Source of the DNA: Acidobacteriota bacterium
Lineage (GTDB): Bacteria > Acidobacteriota > Terriglobia > Bryobacterales > Bryobacteraceae
Length of the DNA stretch: 64,000 bases
Assembly: GCA_017307505.1 (NCBI GenBank)
Contig: JAFKEE010000030.1
Span: 124,001 to 188,000 of the forward strand
Direction: 5' to 3'
Within the stretch, counting starts at the first letter, position 1, and the number at the start of each line of letters is the position of its first letter. Both the position numbers and the translations under genes were made by a program. This document shows, in pieces, positions 43,701-52,571 of this stretch. Below the pieces are notes generated by a model, which worked only from the letters and a program-made list of their open reading frames with translations, did no database searches and was not told the DNA's origin.

Positions 43701-45401
43701 ATGACGACAGCATCCATGCAACCGAATCAGGGTCTTCAAGACCAGCCGCTGTCAGTACCCCGGCGCGCCCTCGACATCGAGGACTACATTGATATTCTGC
43801 GCCGCCACCGGTCCTGGATCCTGGGGCCTTCGTTCATCGGGCTTGTTGCCGGCGTTGTGACTGCTTTCCTGTGGCCCAACTCCTACATGGCGCAGGGCAT
43901 GATCCGCGTGGTTCCGCCGCAGGTCTCGTCCAAGCTGGTCCGCACCAACGTCACGGAGGAGATGTCCAGCAAGATCGCCTCTACCTACCAGAACATCGTC
44001 AGCCGCCCGAATCTGCTCAATCTCATTCAGACCTACAACCTCTACCCGGATGACCGGAAGCGGTTGCCCACGGAAGATGTGATCGAGAACATGCGCAAGG
44101 ACATCCAGTTGGGCCAGATGCAGTCTGTGTCCCGCGGCATGGGCAGCCGGTCCAACAACGTCAGCGCATTTACCGTCAGCTTCTCTTACTCCGACCGCCG
44201 CCTGGCTCAGAAGGTCACCATCGACCTGATGTCCCGGTTCATCGACGAGAGCATCAAATCCCGCTCGAACCAGAACCTGATGACCACTGAGTTCTTCAAG
44301 GACCAGTTCGACACCGCAAAGCGCGAGTTGGAGGAGATCGACAGCAAGATCTCCGCCTTCCGCGGCAGCAACATGGGGACCCTGCCCGAGCAGGAGCAGA
44401 TCGCACTGGGCCGCATTACGGCGTTGGAGTCCTCCGTCCAGACTGTGAATAGCGAGATCAGCCGGGCCCACCAGGACAAGCTCCAGCTCGAATCGCAGCT
44501 CCGGGATCTGAGAGATCAGGCGCAATCGCTGGCTCAGCCTGTGGCCGAGTCCTCGATGCCCGGTTCCGCCCGCAACGATCGCCTGGCGGAAGTGAATCGC
44601 GACATCGAACGGACCGAAGCTCAGGTCGCCGCCCTGCGCGAGTCCTATAAGGACACCCACCCGGATGTTCAGCGGGCCCTGGCCTTCCTGCAGGCCAAGG
44701 TCAAGCTCCGCGACCAGATTCTCCGCGAGGCGGAGAGCGCCAGGATCGATACGCCCACCGCGAAGCCGAGGATGGTGATTCCTCCGGCAAATGCCAGCAA
44801 ATTGCGGGACGTCAACAGTTCGATTTCCCGCGTCCAGACGAGTCTCCAGTCCAAGGATATGGAGATCGAGGATTTGAACCGCCAGCTGGCTGACCTGCGC
44901 GGCAAGCTGCGGAATGCCCAGTCCCGGCTGGAATCCAGCCCCTCGGCCAACCAGGAATACCTTCAGCTCATGCGCGACCGGAGCCTGGTCGCCACCCGCT
45001 ACGATAATTTGAGCAAGAGCATGCAGGAGTCCGCGATGGCCACGGACATCGAGACCCGCAAGCAGGGCGAACTGCTGGAAGTGCTGGAGCAGCCTGCCTT
45101 GCCCGAAGAGCCGTACGCCCCCAAGCGCCCGCTCATCGTCGGCGTTGGTGTACTGCTCGGCATCGGCCTGGGCTTCTCTCTCGCCGGCGCGCGAGAGTTG
45201 AAGGATACGTCCCTCAAGAACCTGAAGGATGTCAGGGCCTACACCCGTCTCACCGTTTTGGGCAGCATCCCGCTGCTCGAGAATGACTTTGTGGTCCGCC
45301 GCCGCCGCCGCATCGGCTGGCTCGCCTGGACCGCTACCTTCCTGGTCGGCGTCCTTCTCATGGCCGGCGCGGTGGCCTACTATTACACCTCGAAGGCTTA
45401 G
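43701..45401 (+). CDS. Chain-length determinant/GumC-like polysaccharide co-polymerase
   Basis: 566 residues. The Wzz domain starts LDIEDYIDILRRHRSWILGPSFIGLVAGVVTAF (first helix about 36-55) and a second helix lies near the end (IGWLAWTATFLVGVLLMAGAVAYYY). Between them is a long helical, coiled-coil part (about 170-440; repeated Glu/Gln/Arg heptads). There is no fused kinase domain; the kinase is the next gene. It controls the length and export of a surface polysaccharide. A Shine-Dalgarno (CGGAGG) precedes ATG 43701. Confidence 0.9.
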   Translation: MTTASMQPNQGLQDQPLSVPRRALDIEDYIDILRRHRSWILGPSFIGLVAGVVTAFLWPNSYMAQGMIRVVPPQVSSKLVRTNVTEEMSSKIASTYQNIVSRPNLLNLIQTYNLYPDDRKRLPTEDVIENMRKDIQLGQMQSVSRGMGSRSNNVSAFTVSFSYSDRRLAQKVTIDLMSRFIDESIKSRSNQNLMTTEFFKDQFDTAKRELEEIDSKISAFRGSNMGTLPEQEQIALGRITALESSVQTVNSEISRAHQDKLQLESQLRDLRDQAQSLAQPVAESSMPGSARNDRLAEVNRDIERTEAQVAALRESYKDTHPDVQRALAFLQAKVKLRDQILREAESARIDTPTAKPRMVIPPANASKLRDVNSSISRVQTSLQSKDMEIEDLNRQLADLRGKLRNAQSRLESSPSANQEYLQLMRDRSLVATRYDNLSKSMQESAMATDIETRKQGELLEVLEQPALPEEPYAPKRPLIVGVGVLLGIGLGFSLAGARELKDTSLKNLKDVRAYTRLTVLGSIPLLENDFVVRRRRRIGWLAWTATFLVGVLLMAGAVAYYYTSKA

Positions 45402-45454
45402 TGCGTAGCCGCCAATTGCCGTAGGAATATGACAGGTAGAAATCGGAGAGATCT

Positions 45455-46303
45455 ATGAGCCGAGTGCACGATGCCCTAAGACGCGTCGAATCCACAGTAA
45501 TGGGCACGCCGCCGCCGCCGTCAGAGACAACTCCCGCCGGACGCGTGGTTGCGCCCGAGCCGGCCAATGCTCTACGAGGTCTGTTGGACCGCATCCAGAC
45601 CATCCCGTTTACCCCGTCTCCAGACGCCTCGCTGCTGGACTCCAGTCGTCCCAGCGAGTCGCCCGCTGAGGAATTCCGCAGTCTTCGCACCCGGCTGAAC
45701 CACCTGCAGTCCCTCCAGCCGATCCACAATATCGTCCTCACTTCCGCCTCGCCCGCCGAAGGGAAGTCGTTCTCCGCAACCAATCTGGCGCTGGCCCAAG
45801 CCCAGTTGGAAGGGAATATGACCCTCCTCGCCGACTTCGATTTCCGGCGGCCCGTGATCCATACCTTCTTCCAGGTGCCCAGAAGCCCGGGCATTACGGA
45901 TTACCTGCAGGGCAAAGCCACCCTGGAGGAGGTCGTCAAGCGGATCGAAGGCACCAACCTCTGCATCATGCCGGCCGGTGAGGCCGTCCTGAACCCCCTC
46001 GAGCTGTTGAACCTGCCGGAGGTCAAGCACATGCTTGATCTGCTGCCGTCGATTTTCAACTGGGTGATCCTCGACACGCCCCCGCTGCTGTTCGCCGCCG
46101 ACGCCAACCTGCTGGCAACGCTTTGCCACGGCCTGGTCATGGTGGTCCGCATCGGGAATACGACAATCGACGCTGTGACCCGCGCGATGGGTTCGCTCTG
46201 CCAGAACAATATTCTGGGCATCATTGTGAACGGAGCCCACCGCGGCGAGCTCTACAGTAAGTACACTTACTACCACTCTTATTACTACTCGAAGCCCGAC
46301 TAG
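45455..46303 (+). CDS. BY-kinase (CpsD/CapB-type bacterial tyrosine kinase)
   Basis: 282 residues. P-loop variant TSASPAEGKSFSATNLALAQA, Walker A' LLADFDFRRP and Walker B VILDTPPLLF form the BY-kinase site. The C-terminus is a Tyr cluster (seven Tyr within YSKYTYYHSYYYSK), the usual autophosphorylation tail. An N-terminal helix (SRVHDALRRVE) is common in this group. It phosphorylates itself and tunes polysaccharide assembly with the GumC-like protein. The conserved Thr after GKS is Phe, a minor change. Confidence 0.9.
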   Translation: MSRVHDALRRVESTVMGTPPPPSETTPAGRVVAPEPANALRGLLDRIQTIPFTPSPDASLLDSSRPSESPAEEFRSLRTRLNHLQSLQPIHNIVLTSASPAEGKSFSATNLALAQAQLEGNMTLLADFDFRRPVIHTFFQVPRSPGITDYLQGKATLEEVVKRIEGTNLCIMPAGEAVLNPLELLNLPEVKHMLDLLPSIFNWVILDTPPLLFAADANLLATLCHGLVMVVRIGNTTIDAVTRAMGSLCQNNILGIIVNGAHRGELYSKYTYYHSYYYSKPD

Positions 46304-46324
46304 CCGCCTCGCGGTTATTGCCTG

Positions 46325-47170
46325 ATGACGCAAGAACCAACCGGTGCTCTTACTAGGCAGGGCTTCTCCGAGCGAACGTGCCGGTTGCTTGCCGGCATGG
46401 ATACAGGAATAGCCGGCGCAATTGTTGTCGTCGGCTGGTTTATGTTCCACTCCTGGCTCACCGGCGAGTTCTGGTGGGCCAAGCTCAACGTCGCCGGCGG
46501 CCTCTTCTATGGCAGCTCCGTCTATACGATGGGCTTCGGGCGCGCCTCGCTCGCCGGCGCGGCTCTTCTGCTGGTGGTCTACTCCCTCCTGGGCGCCCTC
46601 TTCGGCCTGATTGCCCGTCCCAGCGGGTTCACCCGCAACCTGCTGCTGGGGATGCTGCTCGCCATGACATGGCACGTCTTCTCGCAGCGCTACTTCTGGC
46701 GCCGTCTGGATTCGTTCGGCCTGGCCTATTTCCCCGTCCTGTCCACCCTACCGGCGCACCTTATCTTTGGACTGAGCCTGTCGCGATACGCCAATCGATT
46801 CCAGCGCCTGGCCGTGGCCCTGGGCGATTCCTCCTGGGTGCTGGCCTTGCTGGAGCGTCTGCAGCCTCCACCCGAGGAAACCGTCGAGAACCCGCCGGCC
46901 CCCGCCGAATCATCCACGCCTGAGGACCAGCCGGCCACGCCGCCGGAGCCACCAGGCCATGACCCCGCGGACGAGCCGGCACCGCCTGCATCCATGGAAG
47001 GATCGGCGCCCCCTCACGAAGCCATGCCCGAGTCCTCCCCAGACCGGCCGCCGGACAGTGTGGAATCCCACCCGGCTCCCTCGGAAGCACCACCTTCTCC
47101 GGCGCCACCCGGAGAGTCCAAACCTCTCGGCAACGAGGAATCTTCGCCTTCGGTGAAGTCCGATTGTTGA
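46325..47170 (+). CDS. Membrane protein of unknown function with Pro/Glu-rich tail
   Basis: 281 residues. Four to five hydrophobic helices occupy about residues 27-155 (GIAGAIVVVGWFMFHSWL, SLAGAALLLVVYSLLGALFGLIA, NLLLGMLLAMTWHVF, AYFPVLSTLPAHLIFGLSL). A low-complexity tail from about 178 is rich in Pro, Glu, Ser and Ala. I do not recognise a family. It follows the BY-kinase after 21 bases and may belong to that module. ATG 46325 is the first start of the frame. Confidence 0.7.
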   Translation: MTQEPTGALTRQGFSERTCRLLAGMDTGIAGAIVVVGWFMFHSWLTGEFWWAKLNVAGGLFYGSSVYTMGFGRASLAGAALLLVVYSLLGALFGLIARPSGFTRNLLLGMLLAMTWHVFSQRYFWRRLDSFGLAYFPVLSTLPAHLIFGLSLSRYANRFQRLAVALGDSSWVLALLERLQPPPEETVENPPAPAESSTPEDQPATPPEPPGHDPADEPAPPASMEGSAPPHEAMPESSPDRPPDSVESHPAPSEAPPSPAPPGESKPLGNEESSPSVKSDC

Positions 47171-47193
47171 TCCATTCCAGATTCCGCTAGAAT
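47164..47193 (+). promoter_or_regulatory. Possible bamA promoter
   Basis: TTGTTG (47164-47169) and TAGAAT (47188-47193) are 18 bases apart, just overlapping the stop of the preceding gene and about 105 bases before bamA. TAGAAT fits five of six -10 bases; TTGTTG fits the -35 poorly. Confidence 0.35.
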
Positions 47194-47297
47194 GGAGGCT
47201 TGTGCCTGCGTGCAGCGATGTTTCTTCCATGTAACGGCGCCGGACTCCGGCGCGTCTGAGGCGAAGGCGCAGAAAGAAAGGATCTTGACTGTTCACG

Positions 47298-50297
47298 ATG
47301 ACCCGCAGGCGTAGAAGCCTGAAAGCCGTACCGCTTTGCCTCGTTGTCCTTTCGATGATCATCGCGGGCGCGGCGGGAACTGTGCAGGCAGAACCCCAGG
47401 CCGCGCCTCCACAGGCGCAGGCTCCCAAACCGGCTGAGCCTAAGAAGGCAAGTCCTTTCGAGAACGTATCCCCAGCGCCGGAGGCTCAACCCCCGAAGCC
47501 CGCTGAACCTAAACCGGCGCCCCCGTTCGAGACCGTGCCCGCTCCCAAAGAAGAGCCGGCCAAACCGCCCGCCGGCACGCCGCCCACGGCGGAGCCCTCC
47601 AAGGCTCCGCAGGCCCTGCCCGACGTCATTGAAGCCATTGAGTTTCGCGGCGCACGCCGCGTGCCGCAGGACACCCTCAAGGCCCTGATCATGACGAAGA
47701 AGGGTGACTACTACGACGCCGATGGCCTGCACCGCGACTTCATGCGGCTTTGGAACACCGGCCGCTTCGACGACATCACCATCGAACGCGAGGCCGGCAA
47801 AGTCGGCTGGATCATCCGCTTCCTGGTGACGGAACGCCGTGTCGTTCGTTCCATCAAGTACGAAGGCAACAAGTCGATTACCGTATCGGAAATTCTGGAC
47901 CGCTTCAAAGAGCGGCGCGTCGGTCTGTCGGTGGAACAGCAGTATGAACAGGGCCGCGTCCAGCGAGCCACGAACGTACTCAAGGAGTTCCTCTCTGAGC
48001 GCGGTCGCCAGTTTGCCACAGTGACGCCCGAAATCCGGCAGATCCCCCCCTCCTCAGTCGAAGTGACGTTCAAGATTCAGGAAGGCGCGAAGGTCAAGGT
48101 CGGCAAGATCGACATCCAGGGCAACAAGGTGTATGCGGACCGGGCTGTCATCCGGGCCATGAAGAACCTGCGGCCCATCGGAATTCCCCACTCCGTCATC
48201 CTCGAAAGCCTGTTTGCGAAGACGTTCGATTCCACCAAGTTGGAAGAGGACAAAGAGCGCATCCGGCAGTTCTACGCGTCCAACGGCTACTTCCTGGCCC
48301 GCGTCACCGATCATAAGGTGACGATGCGCGACAAGGCCGGCGCCGCCATGCCATTCACCAAGGCCAAGGCCGGCAAAGTGGCCGATGTCACGATGAACAT
48401 GGACGAAGGCGTTCTCTACCGCCTCAACAACATCAACTTCGTCGGCGTGAAGTTGTTCCGCACGCCGGAGACTCTGATGCGTCCTCTGTTCGGAATGGAC
48501 AAGGGCGACGTCTTCTCCACGGAGAAGCTGCAGAAGGGCTTCAAGAACCTCACCAAACTCTACGGTGAGTTCGGCTACATCGATGCCGTGCCTGAGCCGG
48601 ATTTCAACCCGCTCCCCGACGGCAAAATCGATCTCACCCTCAATGTCGACGAGGGCAAGCAGTTCTTCGTCCGCCGCATCGACTTCCAGGGCAACACCAC
48701 CACGCGCGATAAGGTCATCCGCCGCGAACTGCTGGTGGATGAAGGCGACATGTACAACACGCGGTTGTGGGACCTCAGCATTCTCCGCCTGAACCAGCTC
48801 GGCTACTTCGAGGCGTTGAAGGAGAACGAGTCCACCAACGTCACCCGCGACACCAAGAACAACACGGTGGACCTCACGGTGAAGGTGAAGGAACGCGGCA
48901 AGAACTCGATCAGCCTCAACGGCGGTGTGTCGGGTATCGCCGGCAGCTTCATCGGCTTCGGTTACTCCACGAACAACTTCCTTGGTCTCGGTGAGACGCT
49001 GAGCCTCAGCGCCGAACTCGGCGACCGCATGAAGAACGTGACGTTCGGCTTCACCGAACCCTACCTCTTCGACAAGCCGATCCAGGCCGGCTTCACGATT
49101 TACACGCAGCACTTCAACTACGACCAGGCTCGCGAAGTGTCGCTGTTCTCCGGCCGCAACCTGATCCCACTCTATGACGCCCTCGGCCGTGACAACCTGT
49201 TGAACTACACCTCCAACGGCTACGGCGCGACAGTCTTCGTCAGCTATCCGCTGAAGCGTTCCTTCGCCCGTCTGAGCATGACGTACGGTATCGACCGCTC
49301 GAACATCGTTCCGAACAACAACGGTTCCAAGAGCTACTTCGACTACTCGAACTTCCTCAACTTCGACGGCCCGAACTCGCTGAACGGCATTGTGACCAGC
49401 CGCATCATCCCGGCCTACACATACAACACGGTGGATCACCCCATCACGCCGAGCCGCGGCCGCAGCCTGTACGCTTCGTTCTCGTTCGCCGGCGGCCCCA
49501 TCGGCGGCAATGTGAACCTGATCGAGCCGACAGTGTCCGCCACCTATTTCCGGAGAGGCTTCTCACCCAAGCATGTCATCGGTATGCGAGCCCTGGGCCG
49601 CTACATCTCCGGCTATGGCGACCGCGTAGCGCCTCCCTTCAACCGCGTCTTCATGGGCGGCGAACAGGACGTCCGCGGTTTCGAAATCTGGGGCATCGGG
49701 CCCTTCGCCTACATTCCCAGTTCGGCCGCCGTCAACGTTCGGAACAACGATGGCTCGGCGCGCACCCAACAGGTCATCGTCAACGGTGTCCTGCAGTCGC
49801 AGAACGTCACCCAGAACATCCCGATCTATCAGTTGGTGTTCCCGGGCGGCGACACCCAAGGAGTCGGCAACTTCGAGTACCGCATCCCGATCGTTGGACC
49901 GCTCGTCCTCGCTGCCTTCTTCGATGCGGGCGTCAACCGCATCAGCAGGGATAGCCAGTTGCGCCTGAATGCCAGCCGTGTGGATACCCTCAACGGCGCG
50001 TTCCCGCAGGCCGGCTTCGATAACAAGGCTTTCATCGTTGGAGAGAGCCAGAAAATTCGCACCTCCACCGGCCTCGAACTGCAGATCATGATGCCGGTAG
50101 TCAATGCGCCGTTCCGTCTCTACTGGGCCTACAACCCGACGGTTGTCAGGCAATACTTCGTCCCCCCCATCGCTGTAACGCCCGCCATGTTCCCGAACTA
50201 TGCGACCTATGCCTACGCTTCGCAGACCTTCGCGAATCCCGCGCCGTACTACGAAAAGAGAACGATGTTCCGGTTCACCATCAGCCGTACCTTCTGA
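47298..50297 (+). CDS. bamA: Outer membrane protein assembly factor BamA
   Basis: 999 residues. Signal peptide (VPLCLVVLSMIIAGAAGTVQA), a Pro/Ala/Lys-rich linker (about 31-108), POTRA domains from about 109 (IEAIEFRGARRVPQDTLKALI; RSIKYEGNKSITVSEIL; KVGKIDIQGNKVYADRAVI; VRRIDFQGNTTTRDKVIRRELL) and the Omp85 barrel from about 535 (NSISLNGGVSGIAGSFIGFGYSTNNFLG; MGGEQDVRGFEIWGIGP; VGNFEYRIPIVGPLVLAAFFDAG), ending in Phe as outer-membrane barrels do. It is longer than E. coli BamA (810) because of the linker and barrel loops. VRGF is the conserved loop-6 motif. Followed by a Skp/OmpH gene, the classic order. Confidence 0.95.
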   Translation: MTRRRRSLKAVPLCLVVLSMIIAGAAGTVQAEPQAAPPQAQAPKPAEPKKASPFENVSPAPEAQPPKPAEPKPAPPFETVPAPKEEPAKPPAGTPPTAEPSKAPQALPDVIEAIEFRGARRVPQDTLKALIMTKKGDYYDADGLHRDFMRLWNTGRFDDITIEREAGKVGWIIRFLVTERRVVRSIKYEGNKSITVSEILDRFKERRVGLSVEQQYEQGRVQRATNVLKEFLSERGRQFATVTPEIRQIPPSSVEVTFKIQEGAKVKVGKIDIQGNKVYADRAVIRAMKNLRPIGIPHSVILESLFAKTFDSTKLEEDKERIRQFYASNGYFLARVTDHKVTMRDKAGAAMPFTKAKAGKVADVTMNMDEGVLYRLNNINFVGVKLFRTPETLMRPLFGMDKGDVFSTEKLQKGFKNLTKLYGEFGYIDAVPEPDFNPLPDGKIDLTLNVDEGKQFFVRRIDFQGNTTTRDKVIRRELLVDEGDMYNTRLWDLSILRLNQLGYFEALKENESTNVTRDTKNNTVDLTVKVKERGKNSISLNGGVSGIAGSFIGFGYSTNNFLGLGETLSLSAELGDRMKNVTFGFTEPYLFDKPIQAGFTIYTQHFNYDQAREVSLFSGRNLIPLYDALGRDNLLNYTSNGYGATVFVSYPLKRSFARLSMTYGIDRSNIVPNNNGSKSYFDYSNFLNFDGPNSLNGIVTSRIIPAYTYNTVDHPITPSRGRSLYASFSFAGGPIGGNVNLIEPTVSATYFRRGFSPKHVIGMRALGRYISGYGDRVAPPFNRVFMGGEQDVRGFEIWGIGPFAYIPSSAAVNVRNNDGSARTQQVIVNGVLQSQNVTQNIPIYQLVFPGGDTQGVGNFEYRIPIVGPLVLAAFFDAGVNRISRDSQLRLNASRVDTLNGAFPQAGFDNKAFIVGESQKIRTSTGLELQIMMPVVNAPFRLYWAYNPTVVRQYFVPPIAVTPAMFPNYATYAYASQTFANPAPYYEKRTMFRFTISRTF

Positions 50298-50357
50298 GCC
50301 TCAGCCGGACCCTGCAGCGGCATGTTAGGATCATATAGTTTGAGGAGTTTGACACAA

Positions 50358-50981
50358 GTGAGATTCGACGCGAAGCAGATGGGCCTCTCTGTCCTGGCCC
50401 TCATCCTGACGGCCCCGGCCCTCCCGGCGCAAGCGCCCACCAAGGTGGCCATTATCAACATCCAGAGTGCCATCTTAGCCACGAAGGACGGTGAGAAGGC
50501 CCGCGCAGCACTGACGGCAAAGTTCGAGCCCCGCGCAAAGGACCTCGAAAGCCGTGGTGGTGAGTTGCAGAAGAAGCGGGAAACCCTCAACAAGGGCGCC
50601 AATATGATGTCCGCCGAGGCCCGCGAAAAGCTCACTCGCGAGATCGACGACTTCCAGAAAAAGCTGCAATGGGATAGCGAAGACATGCAGCAGGAAGTGC
50701 AGCAGGAGCAGGGCAAGCTCGTCAACGATATCGGTCAGCGCATGATCCAGGTCCTCGACGAGTACTCCAAGGCTCAGGGCTTCACCATCGTGCTCGACGT
50801 CAGCACCCAGCAGAGCCCCGTCCTCTGGGCTGCCAACGGCATCGATGTCACCCAGCAGATCATCGACCTCTACGACAAAAAGTACGGTGCCGGCGCACCG
50901 GCGGCCTCTCCGGCAGCCCCTGCCGCCAAGCCCGCCGCTCCGCCCGCTGCCGCTCCGAAGAAGCCGGCTGGCGCAAAGTAA
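50358..50981 (+). CDS. OmpH/Skp family periplasmic chaperone
   Basis: About 207 residues. A signal peptide (MGLSVLALILTAPALPAQA), the strand TKVAIINIQSAILATKDGEKARAALTAKFEPR, long coiled-coil helices, and the returning strand YSKAQGFTIVLDVSTQQSPVLWA match OmpH/Skp. The tail is Ala/Pro/Lys-rich and about 35 residues long. It should escort outer-membrane proteins to BamA. GTG 50358 is chosen with GAGGAG 11 bases upstream; ATG 50322 in the same frame is the alternative. Confidence 0.88.
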   Translation: MRFDAKQMGLSVLALILTAPALPAQAPTKVAIINIQSAILATKDGEKARAALTAKFEPRAKDLESRGGELQKKRETLNKGANMMSAEAREKLTREIDDFQKKLQWDSEDMQQEVQQEQGKLVNDIGQRMIQVLDEYSKAQGFTIVLDVSTQQSPVLWAANGIDVTQQIIDLYDKKYGAGAPAASPAAPAAKPAAPPAAAPKKPAGAK

Positions 50982-51002
50982 GGCAATCTTCGGATAGCTA
51001 AT

Positions 51003-51037
51003 GAAAGAGCCCGGTGAAAACCGGGCTCTTTCTATTT
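51003..51037 (+). terminator. Rho-independent terminator after the Skp gene
   Basis: A perfect 13-bp stem (GAAAGAGCCCGGT at 51003-51015, complement at 51020-51032) with GAAA loop is followed by TATTT. It lies between convergent genes and probably also stops the epimerase transcript. Confidence 0.85.
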
Positions 51038-51076
51038 GGATCTTCCTGCGGCGGCAAAGGCCGCCTCCTTCCCTTC

Positions 51077-52129
51077 TCAGTACCCGCTGGGCACGATCCG
51101 GAAACTCTCTTTCCACTGTCCGTTCGACGCGATGCTCTGCAGTCCCTTGTACCAGCCGTCGTGTGCCGCGTTGAACGCGTTCGTCGGGCCGGTCATCGGT
51201 TCAAAGCAGACGAACCCACGGCCCGGAGGCGCGTACACCACCGCCACTTCAAAATGGGGTCCGTACTCCACCGTGATCTTCTGCTTCTGCCCTTCCACCC
51301 AGAAACGCGCCTTGCCGTCCGCGTCCCGCACCAGTCCGTCGAAAACATCGTCCAGCGTCACGCCCTGCAGCGGTTGCGGGTCCTTGTATGGGTTGGCCGC
51401 GCGCTCACCTGTCGGGATCAGCCGGTTCGACAAGGCCAGCCGGTCCTTCGCCGGAAGGTGAACCTTCCAGGCATCGCGAGGAGCATCGGTCAGCTGGAAG
51501 TAGGGGTGATAGCCCAGGGAAACCGGCATCGGTTCCGCGCTCAGATTCTCGATGGCTGTCTCCACTTCCAAGGCACCATCGGCCAACCGGTAAGTCATCT
51601 CAATGTTGTGTGCAAAGGGGAACTGCGCCATCAACTCCGGATGCCGCCAGAACTCCAGGCGGGACGTGAGCGAGGCGGATTTCCCGTCGGCCTTCGCACT
51701 CTTCACGCGCCAGAGATTCGTATAGACCAGCAAACCGTGGATCGGCGTGTTGTTCGGCCCCGGCTTCACATTGCCGACCTCGAGGTCGAGCGAATACTTT
51801 CGGCCGGACGCATAATAAGTCGTCCCGTCGATCCGGTTGGCCCAGGGCCACAACAGCGGGTTTCCGAGATGCGCGGGTTTGGCCGCAAACTCTCCTACGC
51901 TGGTGTACGGCGACCAGAAGACCTTCTGGCCCTTCACCGTCATTTCATAGGAGTTGTTGCCCAACCCCGGAGCGACCCGAACTTCTGTCGCGTGCGCCTG
52001 ATCACGCAGGACGTAGACTTCGACCGAGTCGACTGTCGTCTTTTCAATGGAGTAGTTGGCAGCTTGTGTCATGGAGGTGGCGCCGAACAGGCAGAGTCCG
52101 GCTGCGAGTGGAACGAGCGCGTTGCGCAT
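51077..52129 (-). CDS. Exported aldose 1-epimerase (galactose mutarotase-like)
   Basis: 350 residues with a signal peptide (VPLAAGLCLFGATSMTQA). Active-site residues of the mutarotase fold: the sugar-binding NRI (WANRIDGTTY), His in NNTPIHGLL, His in SLGYHPYFQ and the catalytic Glu in FEPMTGPTNAF. It should interconvert sugar anomers in the periplasm. It stands 10 bases after the Cys-rich protein gene at 52140, so it may share the transcript of the metal locus, though no functional link is evident. Confidence 0.87.
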   Translation of the reverse strand: MRNALVPLAAGLCLFGATSMTQAANYSIEKTTVDSVEVYVLRDQAHATEVRVAPGLGNNSYEMTVKGQKVFWSPYTSVGEFAAKPAHLGNPLLWPWANRIDGTTYYASGRKYSLDLEVGNVKPGPNNTPIHGLLVYTNLWRVKSAKADGKSASLTSRLEFWRHPELMAQFPFAHNIEMTYRLADGALEVETAIENLSAEPMPVSLGYHPYFQLTDAPRDAWKVHLPAKDRLALSNRLIPTGERAANPYKDPQPLQGVTLDDVFDGLVRDADGKARFWVEGQKQKITVEYGPHFEVAVVYAPPGRGFVCFEPMTGPTNAFNAAHDGWYKGLQSIASNGQWKESFRIVPSGY

Positions 52130-52139
52130 GTTCCTGAGT

Positions 52140-52571
52140 TTAGTTCGTTGGATCCGTATCTTCCAGTGCCGGGTCCCGCAAATCCAGTTTCATGGGGCGT
52201 TGACAACATTGGCAGTTACCCGGTGTCCAGGCACGGATGGAGCAGATCTCGCACCAATAGGTGACCATCAGCCGCTTACCTCCGCTCCAGGCGAAGAGCG
52301 CCTTCTTGTAGATCGGATCGGCTTCGAACTGCGCTGGTCCCGTAAAGTGCCCCATCGCTTCGAAATCGGCATCTTTGAGCCGCTGGTCGCGCAGGACGCC
52401 CAAAGTGGCCGCGTCGCCGCTCACGTCGATCGATTTACCTTCGCGGGTGATGATTCCAGGCTTGGAGTCTTCCCCCTGGCGCAGGCGCCCCCTGAGGGGA
52501 ATACTCTGTTCGGCGGCCATCATCCGGAATGGCAGCAAAGTGGTTGCCAGAAGAAGTCCGCGGCGCGTCAT
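52140..52571 (-). CDS. Small exported Cys-rich protein resembling a heavy-metal-binding domain
   Basis: 143 residues. The start MTRRGLLLATTLLPFRMMA looks like a twin-arginine or Sec signal, so the protein is exported. The C-terminus YWCEICSIRAWTPGNCQCCQ has Cys107, 110, 120, 122 and 123 in the spacing of the heavy-metal-binding domains YxCPMHP...PGxCPxCGMxL, with the His and Met replaced. The middle (about 25-100) is unknown. ATG 52571 shares one base with the stop of the ATPase gene (TGATG), so the two are translationally coupled. Probably a metal-binding partner of that protein; no homology search could be run. Confidence 0.65.
   Translation of the reverse strand: MTRRGLLLATTLLPFRMMAAEQSIPLRGRLRQGEDSKPGIITREGKSIDVSGDAATLGVLRDQRLKDADFEAMGHFTGPAQFEADPIYKKALFAWSGGKRLMVTYWCEICSIRAWTPGNCQCCQRPMKLDLRDPALEDTDPTN

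Noticed and set aside
45455-46303. Defective P-loop in the BY-kinase
   Set aside because: The loop differs from the consensus (AEGKSF), but GKS, both Asp motifs and the Tyr tail remain, so activity is likely.
48054-49439. A 461-codon minus frame inside bamA
   Set aside because: Val/Glu/Ala/Asp-rich antisense of POTRA and barrel codons; BamA is certain.
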